Below the pieces are notes generated by a model. That model did no database searches. It was not told where the DNA came from and saw only the letters and a list, made by a program, of their open reading frames with translations. DNA of 64,000 bases from Microvelia longipes (taxonomy: Eukaryota; Arthropoda; Insecta; Hemiptera; Veliidae): contig JACMZG010000008.1 in NCBI GenBank assembly GCA_018340805.1, forward strand, positions 60,314,440 to 60,378,439. Reading direction: 5' to 3'. The translations under genes were made by a program, and so were the position numbers. This document shows, in pieces, positions 49,866-61,800 of the stretch (positions within the stretch are counted from its first letter, which is position 1; each line of letters begins with the position of its first letter).

Positions 49866-52765
49866 GTTTCCGAATAATATTCACTATTCTTAATACTAAC
49901 ATAAGGAGTGCTAATAAAAATTTTGATGAATTTATTTTATTTCTTAAAAAATTTGCTGGAAATATTGATATTATTGTTTTAAGCGAAGCTTGGCTGGACG
50001 CAGCGGATGGTTATGATATAGATGGTTACTCTAAATTTATTAAATGTAATAAATTTAACAAATGTGATGCTGTGATAGTGTATATAAAAACAGATACGAT
50101 GTCAGAAAGCTTCTCGATTATAATATCGAAGCTTCTATACTTTACATATAGAAATAAAGTTAAAAAAAAAACGAAAATTTTATGCTAACTGCTGTCTACA
50201 GATCACCCAATTTAGATGAAACCATTTTCATAGAAGATCTAGAAACTTATTTAAAATCAACGGGTAATTTTAAAAACCATATTGTTGCAGGTGACCTTAA
50301 TTTACAGATACTTTCAAATGAAATTAATAACAATGGTAACCTGTATATAGATATCATGCAAGAATATGGTTTTACAAAGTACTTATTAGAATCGACCCGA
50401 ACTACTGAAACTAAGAAATCTTGTTTAGATCATATATTTGTACGAACAACTAATTGTTTTGATCTCAAGACAGCAGTCTACACATCAGCCATTACAGATC
50501 ATTATATCACTCTAGGTAATATCTATAGGGCTATTCCCAATGACATTGAAGCGTCGTCTAATTTCAACAGTAAAGTCGTTGAAAAATGTAAAATAGATGA
50601 AGTTAAATTGGACGACGCTTTATTATCAGTGAATTGGAATCATATTTATGAAAAAAATACAGCCAATGAGGCGTTTTATCAACTATACCAAACTCTTAAA
50701 TCGGCGATAGATACCTCTCTCATTAAAACAAGTATAAAAATATCTTCAAAACTCAAAAACTTAAGCCTTGGAGTACTACAGGCATTATTATTTCTATTAG
50801 ACGTAGGGATGCTTTAGCTAGGAGGTTAAAAAAAGAACCATTTAATATTAATTTAAAGAATAAATATAAAATTTATAGAAACCTCGTAACTAAAGTTATC
50901 CGCGAAAGCAAAATTATGTACTATAGATCCGAGCTGTTAAAAAATATAAATAATCCAAGAGAGTATTGGAACACTATTAAAAAATAAGTGGTACATTAAA
51001 ATCAAAATCAATGATTGAAGAAATCATTGATAGAGAAACTAATGCCATTATTACAGATGATTATGGTATAGCTCATGAGTTTAATAAATATTTCTGTAGG
51101 GTGGGGAGAGAGGGTAGGGCCGGGGGTGGGGTCCCCACGGGTCCAGCCTGTGAGGACCCCCCCTTCGCCCTGCTCTCCCGCCCCCGCCTCTTCTTTCTTT
51201 TTTACACCAATCACAGAAGATGAGCTGATTAAAAAATTTAAATCCTTAAAAAGTAATGTCTCTCCTGGACAGGACAAGATTCCTTCCTCTTTATTTAAGA
51301 AGTACAGTGCTTTATTAAGCGGTCCTTTTACTCATGTTTTTAATCTTTGTCTGGAGGAAGGAGTTTTTCCTGATGAGTTGAAGCAAGCTGTTGTGATTCC
51401 TTTGTACAAGGGAGGGGAAAGTATGGATCCCAGTAATTACCGCCCTATCTCTCTGTTGCCTTCTGTTGCTAAGGTGTTTGAAAAATGTATAAAAGATCGT
51501 GTCTTATGCTATTTGGATAAAATTAATTTTCTTTCACCGCAATACGGATTTAGAATGAATATAACACTGAGAAAGCCTTATATGAAGTCACCAAACAAAT
51601 ATCATGCAATTTTAATAATTCGATTAAAACAATTGGTCTTTTCTTAGACATCCGAAAAGCATTTGACACGGTTAATCATTATTTACTATTGAAAAAAATG
51701 TACGATATTGGGTTTAGAGGTAAAGCATATCATTTTTTTAAATCTTACCTGAGCAACAGAAGTCAGAATAAAAGATGTTTTGAGTAATTCTGCGGTACTT
51801 GATGTAGGAGTACCTCAAGGAACTGTCATGGGACCCATACTCTTCCTTATATTCATAAATGATTTATTAAGTACCCCTAATTTAGGTTTACAAGGAAGTA
51901 TCAGGGCTTTTGCAGACGATACTTCAATCATTTTTGAAGGAAATTCATGGGAAGAAGTTTTTTCTAAAGCTAACGCTGACTGGGCATAGTGAGTAAATGG
52001 TTCATTAAAAATAAATTAACATTAAACTACCAAAAAACGACCTACTTAACTTTTTCACCTACTTTAGTTGGCCAACCACTTACTAATCAAAATTACAAAC
52101 TTATACTACACGAACCAGACTGCTTAATAGACACTAATTGTAATTGTAATCCTCTAATGAAATCAACAGAAACTAAATACTTAGGACTAATACTTGACTC
52201 ACACTTACGTTGGGACAAACATGTTAACTACCTGACTAAAAGACTAAGACGGACCATTTACCAGTTTGTTCGGTTAAGAAATACTTTGCAACTTAAAGTC
52301 CTTAAGATGGTATTTAAATCCCTAATATTGTCTGTCATAAACTATGGTATCCTTGTATGGGGTGGTTTATCATGCACGGTTGCTCAACCACTAATTACTT
52401 TATATAAAAGATTAATAAAAATTTGTTTAAAGAAACCAATAAGGTATCCCACGAATCTGATCTATAAGGAATTTGAAATGATGCCAATTAATTACTTAAA
52501 CCAATACGCAGTCACAGCTCACATTTATTCTAACATAGAAAGTTTTCCTACAGTTGAAGGTTTTTACCAAACCAGAAGATCTCAATTATGTCCTCTATCT
52601 GAACCTTATTGCAAGTCATCAGTGGCGTCCAGGCATACTTGTTTTAACGGCCCAGTAATGTATAATGCTCTGCCGTATGAAATTAAAAATAGTGCCAGCT
52701 TATATATATTTAAAAGGAAATTTATAAAACATGTACTTGAAACTTTTAATTTTTTAATTTACTAA
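49866..52765 (+). pseudogene. LINE ORF2: AP-like endonuclease plus reverse transcriptase, broken
   Basis: The endonuclease starts NTNIRSANKNFDEFILFL (about 49895) and has the catalytic-Glu motif IIVLSEAWL (near 49975). After a frame break come VYRSPN, HIVAGDLNLQIL and SCLDHIFV (50182-50817), the usual endonuclease motifs. A linker with stops follows, then RT: SPGQDKIPSS and NYRPISLLPSVAKVFEK (51230-51480), GVPQGTVMGPILFLIFINDL and the active-site FADDT (51780-51989), and thumb/C-terminal text including STETKYLGLILDSHLRWDKH (51989-52765). At least five frame breaks. A GC-rich insertion at 51097-51200 interrupts the linker. Confidence 0.9.
51097..51200. repeat. GC-rich quasi-palindrome inside LINE ORF2
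   Basis: A ~95-base G-rich then C-rich patch in otherwise AT-rich DNA. The left arm (51099-51135) and the reverse complement of the right arm (51150-51188) match imperfectly. The left arm has four G runs with short loops (51099-51119), a G-quadruplex-capable pattern. It shifts the frame between the EN-RT linker and the RT domain. Confidence 0.75.
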
Positions 52766-52895
52766 AACCTATACTATTAAAAATAAATACTCAGACAATT
52801 TTAATAAATATTTAATAAATATATAAATGAATAAATAATTAACAAATTAATTTTTATCTATCCATAATAAAAATACAAAATGAATAAAAAAAAAA

Positions 52896-52926
<31 letters not shown>

Positions 52927-53913
52927 AGAACTTATAACTATATAAATGTTATAAAGGATTATTAGTTTTATATTTGTACTCTTATAGCATCATTATTAGC
53001 AGTCAAAATTTAATTTTCTACAGTTTTATATTTCTAGTTTATTTCTATGAATAAAGGAAAGATCATTTGTATCATTTAGTTCTCTTTTAACATTTCACTA
53101 AAACATAATCTTTGATAATAACTGTGTTAGTTATCATTCATTGTTTTTCTTAAATTGTTATCGATAACAATTTATATAAACTATTATAGGTATTATTTAT
53201 AACAATAAATATTAATGTACTTGCGACCACTCCCGCACACGAGTACCTCTTGCGTGGGTGCACCTATTAAATTATGTTATAAAATTTATATGTACTTATA
53301 AATGGTGAAATAAAGAAATTTATTTATTTATTTATTTATTTAATACAACACATGTTTTTTGCAGGAGGGGGGGGGTCGCGCCCTCAATCCCAAATTCTTT
53401 CCGCACCCTTAAACCCTACCCAGTATGGGTTATAACAATTCATACACAATACTAGCATACTATTTTATACCTATATAAATGTTACTGGTCTTTAGATTAG
53501 GTCAGTTCCATAATACAGGAAAGTATTGTATGTATCCAAAAGATGACTTTAATTAACTTAACACAGTGTTTTAACATATTTTTAAAATAATGCATGTAAA
53601 AATTGTGAATTTAAAAATAAATTTATTTACAAAAAAATATGACAAATACATAACCTTAATGTTATAACAAATAAATAAAATGTTAGTAATGCAAATATAT
53701 AACTAAATACTAATATATCATATAAATAAACAATTAAACAAATGTCTTTAATTAAAACAATTACAAATATTAATATTTTATTTAATATAAAATATTAACT
53801 TACTTCCTAAAAAAGTAAATTTGATTTCCTTTTTTTTCCTTCTTTAAAACTTTATCCATTTCCTTATTTGTTAAAAAATGTCTATGTCCTTAATTTTTAA
53901 AATATAATTCCAT

Positions 53914-54008
53914 GATTAGCTCATAGAGAAATATAGTTAAAATTAATCAATTGATTCGCTCATAGAGGAATATAGTTAAAACTAATCAGCGGATTGGCTC
54001 ATAAAACA
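53914..54008. repeat. 39-bp tandem repeat, about 2.4 copies
   Basis: Units starting GATT(A/C/G)GCTCATA at 53914, 53953 and 53992, with a few substitutions between units. Confidence 0.8.
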
Positions 54009-54556
54009 AAAGTAATCTCTCAAATACTAAAAAAAAACAGTAGAAAAATTTGAGACTTAATTCTTCAGAATGTAAATAAAAAGATTTAAAATTGAAGTTA
54101 AAGTAAATTTTAAACAACGAACTAATTAATCCCTGAAAAAAGAATAAATAATAACAAATTTAAGAACACAGTAAAGCACAAAACAATGTAATACCTTAAT
54201 AATTGTATAGTCGGGAAAACAAGCAGGTCTTATTGGACTAAAAACCAATGGTGCAAATTGTCACTGTGTTCCCATTGATTTATCCCATTAGATCAAGCCT
54301 GCTGGAACTGATTGGAGGTTTGTTAGCCTCATGGTGCTCTTTTTTAAAATATATTAAATTGATAAAATAAAAAGTATTAAATAACTGGGTAGAATTTAAA
54401 TAAATAATAATAACTTTAAGATTGGGTTTGCAAGAATGCTATGAAATAGCACTATTAGATAAGACACTTTTTAAAGTATAAAGAAATGATAAAAATATAA
54501 TAAAAAAATATTGCTTTTTAAGATTAGATACGATATACGATAAGAAGTGCCTAGGA

Positions 54557-54678
54557 CTGGGTAAAATAACCTGACTTTTCCCCCTCTACACAACGCCACC
54601 CTTGCGGCTGTAGGGACTTTCTTCTTCCTTTTTAGTCTGTTACAAGCATTTCTGCCTTCCAGGTTATTTTTAGTCATG
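54557..54678. repeat. Small inverted-repeat element (about 120 bp)
   Basis: Ends GGTAAAATAACCTG and CAGGTTATTTTTAG. The interior GGCTGTAGGGACTTTCTTCTT resembles sequence near 23600-23625, and GGGTAAAATAACCTGA recurs at 23769, suggesting a dispersed family. Confidence 0.5.
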
Positions 54679-54843
54679 TGACATGTTATAGTATAGGAAG
54701 GTCTTAAAAACACCAAAAAATAGTAATTCAGTAGCAATCCTAGTTTTGGATATTTAGTGCCAACACATTACTTTTAAAGTTGTACATTAAAAGTACATAA
54801 AAATACAATTTACTTTTACATTGTATTTTTAAATGTAGTACAT

Positions 54844-55476
54844 AAAGTGATGTAGAAATTCATACAGTAGAGGGGGGGGGGCACGGGACACAGTGGTCCA
54901 ACTCCCCAGGAATAAGCTGCTTTAGATGGGCCTGCTTTGAGTTCACCGTTTCTCCACTAGAGGCAGGTCGGTTCACCTTGTACCACATATATAAAATAGT
55001 TAGTTCTTCATTTTCAGGATTTAAATTATTTAAAGGGATCTTTAACAATGTTATAAATCTTATTACTTATTTGAAATGTATAATTTTCATAAAAAGGTTA
55101 AACAAATGTAAATGCTGTGTTATTTTTAACTAGACCTGATATCATGATAACCATGACGTCCAGAAATGGAAATTAATTTGCATGTTTATTGCTTTTATTT
55201 GTTCTTTTAATGAAAAAATGCTAAATTTATCTTATTTTCTAAACATATAATTTATTAAACAACTAAAAATGTTCAGAAAATTTGTCTTGATTACATTCTA
55301 GTTTATAGAAGGTCTTGATTTAAAACTGATAACAATATTGATAACAGTTGTACAAGGTGAAAACTAGCGGTAGATCATGCAGCTAGCCCCTGTTTTTTTA
55401 GGACCACCTCAAATTAGGGAGTTGGACCACTGTGTCCCACGCCCCCACCCCTACTGTATGAATTTCTTCATCATTT
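54844..55476. mobile_element. MITE family B copy 3 (about 630 bp, TA target site)
   Basis: Ends AAGTGATGTAGAAATTCATA and TATGAATTTCTTCATCATTT, flanked by TA. Longer than the other copies because the AT-rich centre is expanded. It ends 30 bases from the putative stop of the right-hand gene, so it may form part of its 3' UTR. Confidence 0.85.
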
Positions 55477-55505
55477 TAATGGTATATTTTAAAAATATTA
55501 AAACC

Positions 55506-55661
55506 TCACTCACATGATTTAAGAGAATCTAATGATCTTCTGTCATCAACCCAAATTAACCTGTTATTTTCCAAAAGCCTGCTTACAATATCATATAAGG
55601 GTTCATAAGTTGCTAATCCAAACTATAAAAAAAAATATAAAAAGTGAATAATATATATATA

Positions 55662-55722
<61 letters not shown>

Positions 55723-55768
55723 TATATAAATAAATGTAATAATAAATATATAATTAATATATATATAT

Positions 55769-55813
<45 letters not shown>

Positions 55814-58800
55814 TGTGTATGTGTATTGTATTCTCAGTAAATAATTATTATTACATTATTTATTGTATTATTAATACATTTAGATTGCAACCATATTTTG
55901 GTAATCACTTTTAATCTAGTCTTTTAGATAACTAATATTTAGAGGTTAAATAGTAATATTGGAAAAAAGTAATAAAATCATCTTTCATTAGTTGTGATCC
56001 TATTCAAAAATATAGTAATCACACACACAAAACACACACTCACACACACAAATAGACATACATATTTGTGAGTGTGGGAAAAAATGAGTGTTAAATTAAG
56101 TAAACTAAAGACAGCAAAAGTAAATTATGTATGTTTTTACTTTTACAAGTATTGGAGCTAATTTTCCTTGCCAAGTATTAAGCATAGTAAAACTTGTTAA
56201 ATAGGAAGATAAGCAATATTTGTCAAAAAAATTATAACATCCTCAGTAATGACATGTTATAAAATCTCTCATCAGTTATGAGATCCTATTAAAAATACAG
56301 TAATATAAACCCACACACACACAGATCTAATACTTGTAACAATATAATTGTTTATTATTTGATACTACCAAGTTTTGCAAAACAGGAATAGTTGACACAA
56401 TATAATTGAAGAATATGATGTAAAAGAGACAAGCGGTGCTCTCTTACTGCCATCATGCTAGGAAAGCAATACATACCAAGCATGAGGGTAAAAGAGCACT
56501 GCTTGTTTCAGGTTAATACTTCATATTATATTCTTCAGAATTTTATTTGAAGGTCAGAGAGAGTTCAGGCTCTGATGAGTTAGACGTAATGAAACAGAGT
56601 GGGACATGACATTAAGTTGAGCCATTGATGATGACGAATGTCAAAGAATGCAACGATTTCCAGATGTAGCATTGGATTTTGCCTTTTATATTTTCTAGGT
56701 GTGTTAATATAATATATGTTATATTAACACAATTATATTGTGTTAATATAATTGTTTCTGTATTATTTAATATAAAATTTCAACAAATTTTCTTTAATTT
56801 ACATTATAATGTTTAATAATATGTATATGAAATGTGTTTTTTTAAAAAAATTGCCTCTGAACTTCTATGCCAGAATTATTATTATCTCATAATAGTTAAT
56901 TAAATAAAATAAAATATTGTAAATGCACATTTTATAATTGATAATAATTATGAATAATACAAAGAAAAGTGATATAAAATATTCCTCTTTTAGAATAAAA
57001 AAAAACTTTTAAATTATTATGAATATTAGTATTAGTCTCCATTATTATAGGTAATTTAAAATAAGACACTTGATGGAATTAAGTGTCTTATTTTAAATTA
57101 CTTTTAATTTTTTTTTTAAACTTTTGTTTTTCATAACTTTTTTTGTAGAAGGTATTAGATTTTTCTGCGTACCAACTAAAAGCCTTTCACGTACCTCCAG
57201 TGGCACTCACAACAAACTTTGAGAACCCCTGCATTATGCAATTCATTGCATTTACACACAAATACTCTTCAGTGTAAAACATAGGATTCATTATCTAAAT
57301 TAACACGATCAATACTGAAAGAACTACAATAAAGTCAGAAGTCTAGATAGTTTCTTTGTTACTATTACTTGTATGTCATCTAAAATTAGTTTATTTAATG
57401 TTTGCTGAAACCAGAACGTTTACACTTAAAAAATAAAGCTTCTTTAAGCTATTAAAGAAGCTCAGGGGGGTTTTGGAATAATGTTTAAAGGTAAAACATA
57501 GTAACCTCTGGATCATGAATATCAATGACAATAAGATGCCCCTGAAGTTGAGCTAATCTTGTAGAAAGCCACACCCATGTCTTTTTATTGGAAGATAGAC
57601 AAGCATCATCAATATCTATATACTCTTCACTACTTTCTTCTTTTAAAAGTATTCTCTGGAAAAGCCAACATGATAATAAATAAAAATAATAACCATTATT
57701 AGTATTCGTCACCATTGTATATAATTTTCAATTTATTTAAAGACACTGGATGGGACTGAAATAACTACTTCTTACTTCTTTAAATGACTAAGAAGTAATT
57801 GTAGACATGAGTATGCCTGGGGTCAGGCGAAATATAGTCATTTAAAGAAGTAAGAAGTAGTTATTTCAGTCCCATCCAGTGTCTTTAAATAAATTAAAAA
57901 ATAATAACCATTTATTGCATTAAAAAACAACCAGAAAAAGATATTTCTTTCTTACGTTTTTATGAGCTGTGGTACCCAAAGATTATGTAGTATACCACAT
58001 ACTACATAATGGTATAGTAAATAATGGTATGGTATACTACATAATCTTTGGTGGTACCCTTCTGAAATTAAAGCTTAGAGAAAAACTCAATTTCAGTCAG
58101 GTCTTAAAAAATAGTTGAGAACTATTTGTTACAATTTTATTTTACTAGTTTGTTTATTCTTAAATTATTTGACTGTAATTAGACAACAAAAAGTTTTTAA
58201 TTACTTATTATTAGCTTCCATGTTTACTATAGATTAACTAAAGAGAGAAAAGAAAAAACATTCTGAACTATAAAGAAAAAATTAAGAATTAAGTTTAATG
58301 GACTGTGAGTTTAATTAGGAAAAATAATAATAATGAAGACAGCAGTCTGAGTTTTTTTAGTTTAATTTATTTCATCAAAGCTATAAAGCTATAAAGAAGC
58401 TGTAAAGAAAGCTATAAAGAAAAAATAAAAATAAATCATTCCACATAATTTTAAAATTATTTAGCATAAATAATTTAATAAAGCCAACATGATCAGTTTT
58501 TATTTACTAACTTAAAAACATTGATAACAAAACTAGATAAATTAGACAAGATAATTTAATCATAATTAGAAAATTAGAGCATAATTGGGATGAAAAAGGC
58601 AAGCAAAAAAGCCAATTTAATAAAAAAATAATAAGTGAATATATTTATATTATTCATTATATTTAACCAGAATTTGGTTCGAGTAATAACATACACTAAA
58701 ATATTCAATGTACAAACCTTAGTCATATTTACAGAAGCATAAATTGTAAACTTTTATAAATACATGATTATAAATACATATTATAAATACATGATCAATA

Positions 58801-61800
58801 TTTCCATATACTTAACATGTAAAAAAATAAATGGTTAATATTATTTTGACCATGTGAAAATACTTTTTTTACCATGTAAAATATGTCTCAATTTTTGCTT
58901 TTCTTGCCATGGGAAAGGTATTGTGTTTGTCTAAAATTCTGAAAGTGAAGTTTCACAAAAGACCCAAAGCTAGCTAAAACTTGAAGGGGGGAGGATCCTA
59001 AAAAGGGTGATGTTTAACACACCTATAAGGGACTTTTGTTGACAACCAAAAATGTTCTATTTCTAAAAACTAAAAAAAATCTATTCCATAAAAATAAAAT
59101 AGATAAAAAAATATTAAGAGCCTTTAAAAATTATCTTCTAGAGAAATATGGGCAACCATATTTCATGCACTACAAAGAGCATTTGAATCATACTCACTAC
59201 ATGTTTTGTATTCTTGTCAAAATCTATTTTGACTTTGTAACCTTCACAGCAAGGCCAATGGTGCAAAATATCACTAATTTTCCTCTCGATATCGTTTGAT
59301 TTGGAGTTGTTCAGATCATACAAAATTTCTATGGTGTCAAATCTATAAAATGAACAGCACAATAAATTAACATAAGATTTGGCCTTATCAACTAGGCCTA
59401 AATCCTGTGATAGAGTTTACTATTATATATTAAGTTTGCCCTATAAACAAGTTTGCCATTATTTACAATTTATTACTAAGAATATTATTATTCAGAGTCA
59501 TAAGTTAGTTATTAACATTATTTTATTTAGATAATAAAAAAATAGTAAAATAATAATTTTATTATAATAAAATCTTTATCTATATTATAAAAACTGCTGG
59601 ATGGATTAGATTGAAAAATACTTTGTGCTTTGTAGTGTGTCCATTTATAGATTTTGTAGCGATAAGTTACGGAGCAACTTAGCTATCTCACAAATAAATA
59701 TTTTATGAATCAAAGAAAATTTTAAGGGGCTATTATCCTTCGAATAGTAACCCCTTCTCCTCAAAATTGGATTGGATCTTCACCCCAAAACAAAGCGATT
59801 CGGGGAGAAGAATCCAAAGTAATGCGTGTTGTAGGGAGTATAAAAAAGAAGAAAGTTAAATAAAAATTATATGATGGCATTTAATTATGATTCATTGGAA
59901 AATTATACAATTCATTCAAACAAAGGAAAGCCAGAAAGTGAATGTCCCTATTGTTCGGCGATGAAGTGGTCTGAGCCCAAGGAATTTTGCTGCTGTGAAG
60001 GAAAAGTAAAACTAGCAACTTTGCCAAAAGTTTTAATGGACTTAATATCTCGTGAAGATGTCCATAAAGAAATGTTTTATAAGACTACTCATGGGTCAGA
60101 ATGAACATATTTTATGAACCATCAAAATCCGTTCTCAAATAACAGGAAGTTATTTGTAAGGAAATCAAATTTGAGTCTTATATCTCAGAGCTTGAGTAAA
60201 CTTTAAACTTAGAATCCTCATAGGTCAGAATGAACACATTTTATGCGTCATTGAAATCTTTTCTAAAATAATAAACTCAACACAATAAACACCGTTCATG
60301 TCTAAAATTATATAAAAAATAAAATAACTGGGAATATATATCAAAGAAAAAATGAGCTTAGGAGATTGTTTGTAAGTACGAGAATGAATCATGACAATAT
60401 CATCCAAGTTATTATTGGGTAAACATAAAAATTTATTTCATGTTGTAAGAAGGTCAAAAAATGGACATCAAAATATTAATTTCAGTGATTCTATTTGTTG
60501 TTAAATCAATTTAGAAGTTTTCATCTTATTTTATGAAACAAGGCAAAATGGAGGCTATGAAAGAAATTGGTTAACAAGTAATCATGATTTATCAGGGGAC
60601 AATAAATATTTTAATAGTTTACTGTAAATTATTATAGCTTTTTTGTAAGCCTAAATTTAGAACAGGTAATTCGGTGATGAGTATAAGTAATTAAATTTAT
60701 TATTTGGGAAGGGGGGTCACCAGAAGGATAGTATTATCACCAAGTACTATTTATATACAATGGGGTCTGCGGAGCTCTGAAGTTTGCGTATCCATGGCTT
60801 ATCCCTGATGTAGCAGAATAATATTTAAAAGGTAACTCTTAATTTGTGGTCTATAAAAGATGCTGCACTAAAAATATATTTTACTCTAATTGAGACATAG
60901 AACAGCTACTCACCCTATATGCAATATATCTAACCCTTTAGAAGCTCGTATGCTAGCATAAGACACATCACTGTCCTCATCTTCTTTTAATAACATATCT
61001 TTAAATCCATCCCACTCTTTGCAAATCTGAAAATTATACTAATTAAAAATCAAACAGTCTATCTAATACACATGGTCCAAAAGCTCCCCCCCTCTTAATT
61101 TTTGAAACTCAAAGCATCTCCATTATGTATAGAGAATTTTTTTTGCTTTGACCACTTGGACAACAATTTTTCCCATCACTTATAGTTTGTCCTCTATGAA
61201 GGAGCAAAAATGTAAAAGGTGCCTAACAAATTTAAGTTAAAAAAAATATTATTGGAACTTTGTGCCCACAAAGCTAATGTGTCACAGAATAAAACTTATT
61301 GTGAGAGCTGTAAAATAAATTTTGGCCATAAAATTAAAATATGCAAGAAATATATAAGCGGCCAATTGAAATAAAGGGTTCATTTTGAAATTTCAACGTT
61401 AGGTTTTGTAGTACCCAATGGGGCGCTGTAGCCAAATGATCAAAGCTAAAATTTTTCTGTACAACATTGAGATACCCTATAGCACTATGGTTAGTGACAT
61501 CACAGTGATCCCATGATGTCACCCAGGTACCTGTAGGTATTTATTTCTTTCCAAAGTTGGACGCCTGCTGCTTCTATTAAAACAGCTGTTTTTTCATGTA
61601 GAAAGATATAGCGTAAGGAGTATAATACAGATGATAATAATAATAATTCAATAAAAAAAATCTAACAATCATGATTTAAAATAAAGTTTACCTCTTTAAA
61701 AGTTTTATTTTTATTTTCAGGCTGGGGGATTTCAAGTTCAGATAAATTAGTCAAATATTTTATTTTATGTTCAATTTTTATCATAAATCTTCGTAAGTCG

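Larger units (their letters stand above)
48215..53342 (+). mobile_element. CR1-like LINE, nearly full length, inactive
   Basis: Runs from the 5' UTR (about 48215) through ORF1 (about 48600-49580, frameshifted), ORF2 endonuclease and reverse transcriptase (about 49866-52765) and a 3' UTR. The 3' end is either the (AAAT)n tract at 52886-52927 or, more likely, the (TTTA)n tract ending near 53342. The latter follows a hairpin-prone GC-rich stretch (CCCGCACACGAG... with TGCGTGGG). About 5 kb, typical for the group. Frameshifts and stops throughout mean it is dead. Confidence 0.85.
53343..54843. other. Intergenic DNA, no gene
   Basis: AT-rich. Holds a poly-G run at 53366-53376, a 39-bp tandem repeat (53914-54008) and a small inverted-repeat element (about 54557-54678). 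The 88-aa minus frame at 54471-54737 has no recognisable content. Confidence 0.5.

Noticed and set aside
50182..50817. 211-aa frame as a host gene
   Set aside because: Contains LINE endonuclease motifs (AGDLNLQIL, SCLDHIFV) and lies in order within the CR1-like element.
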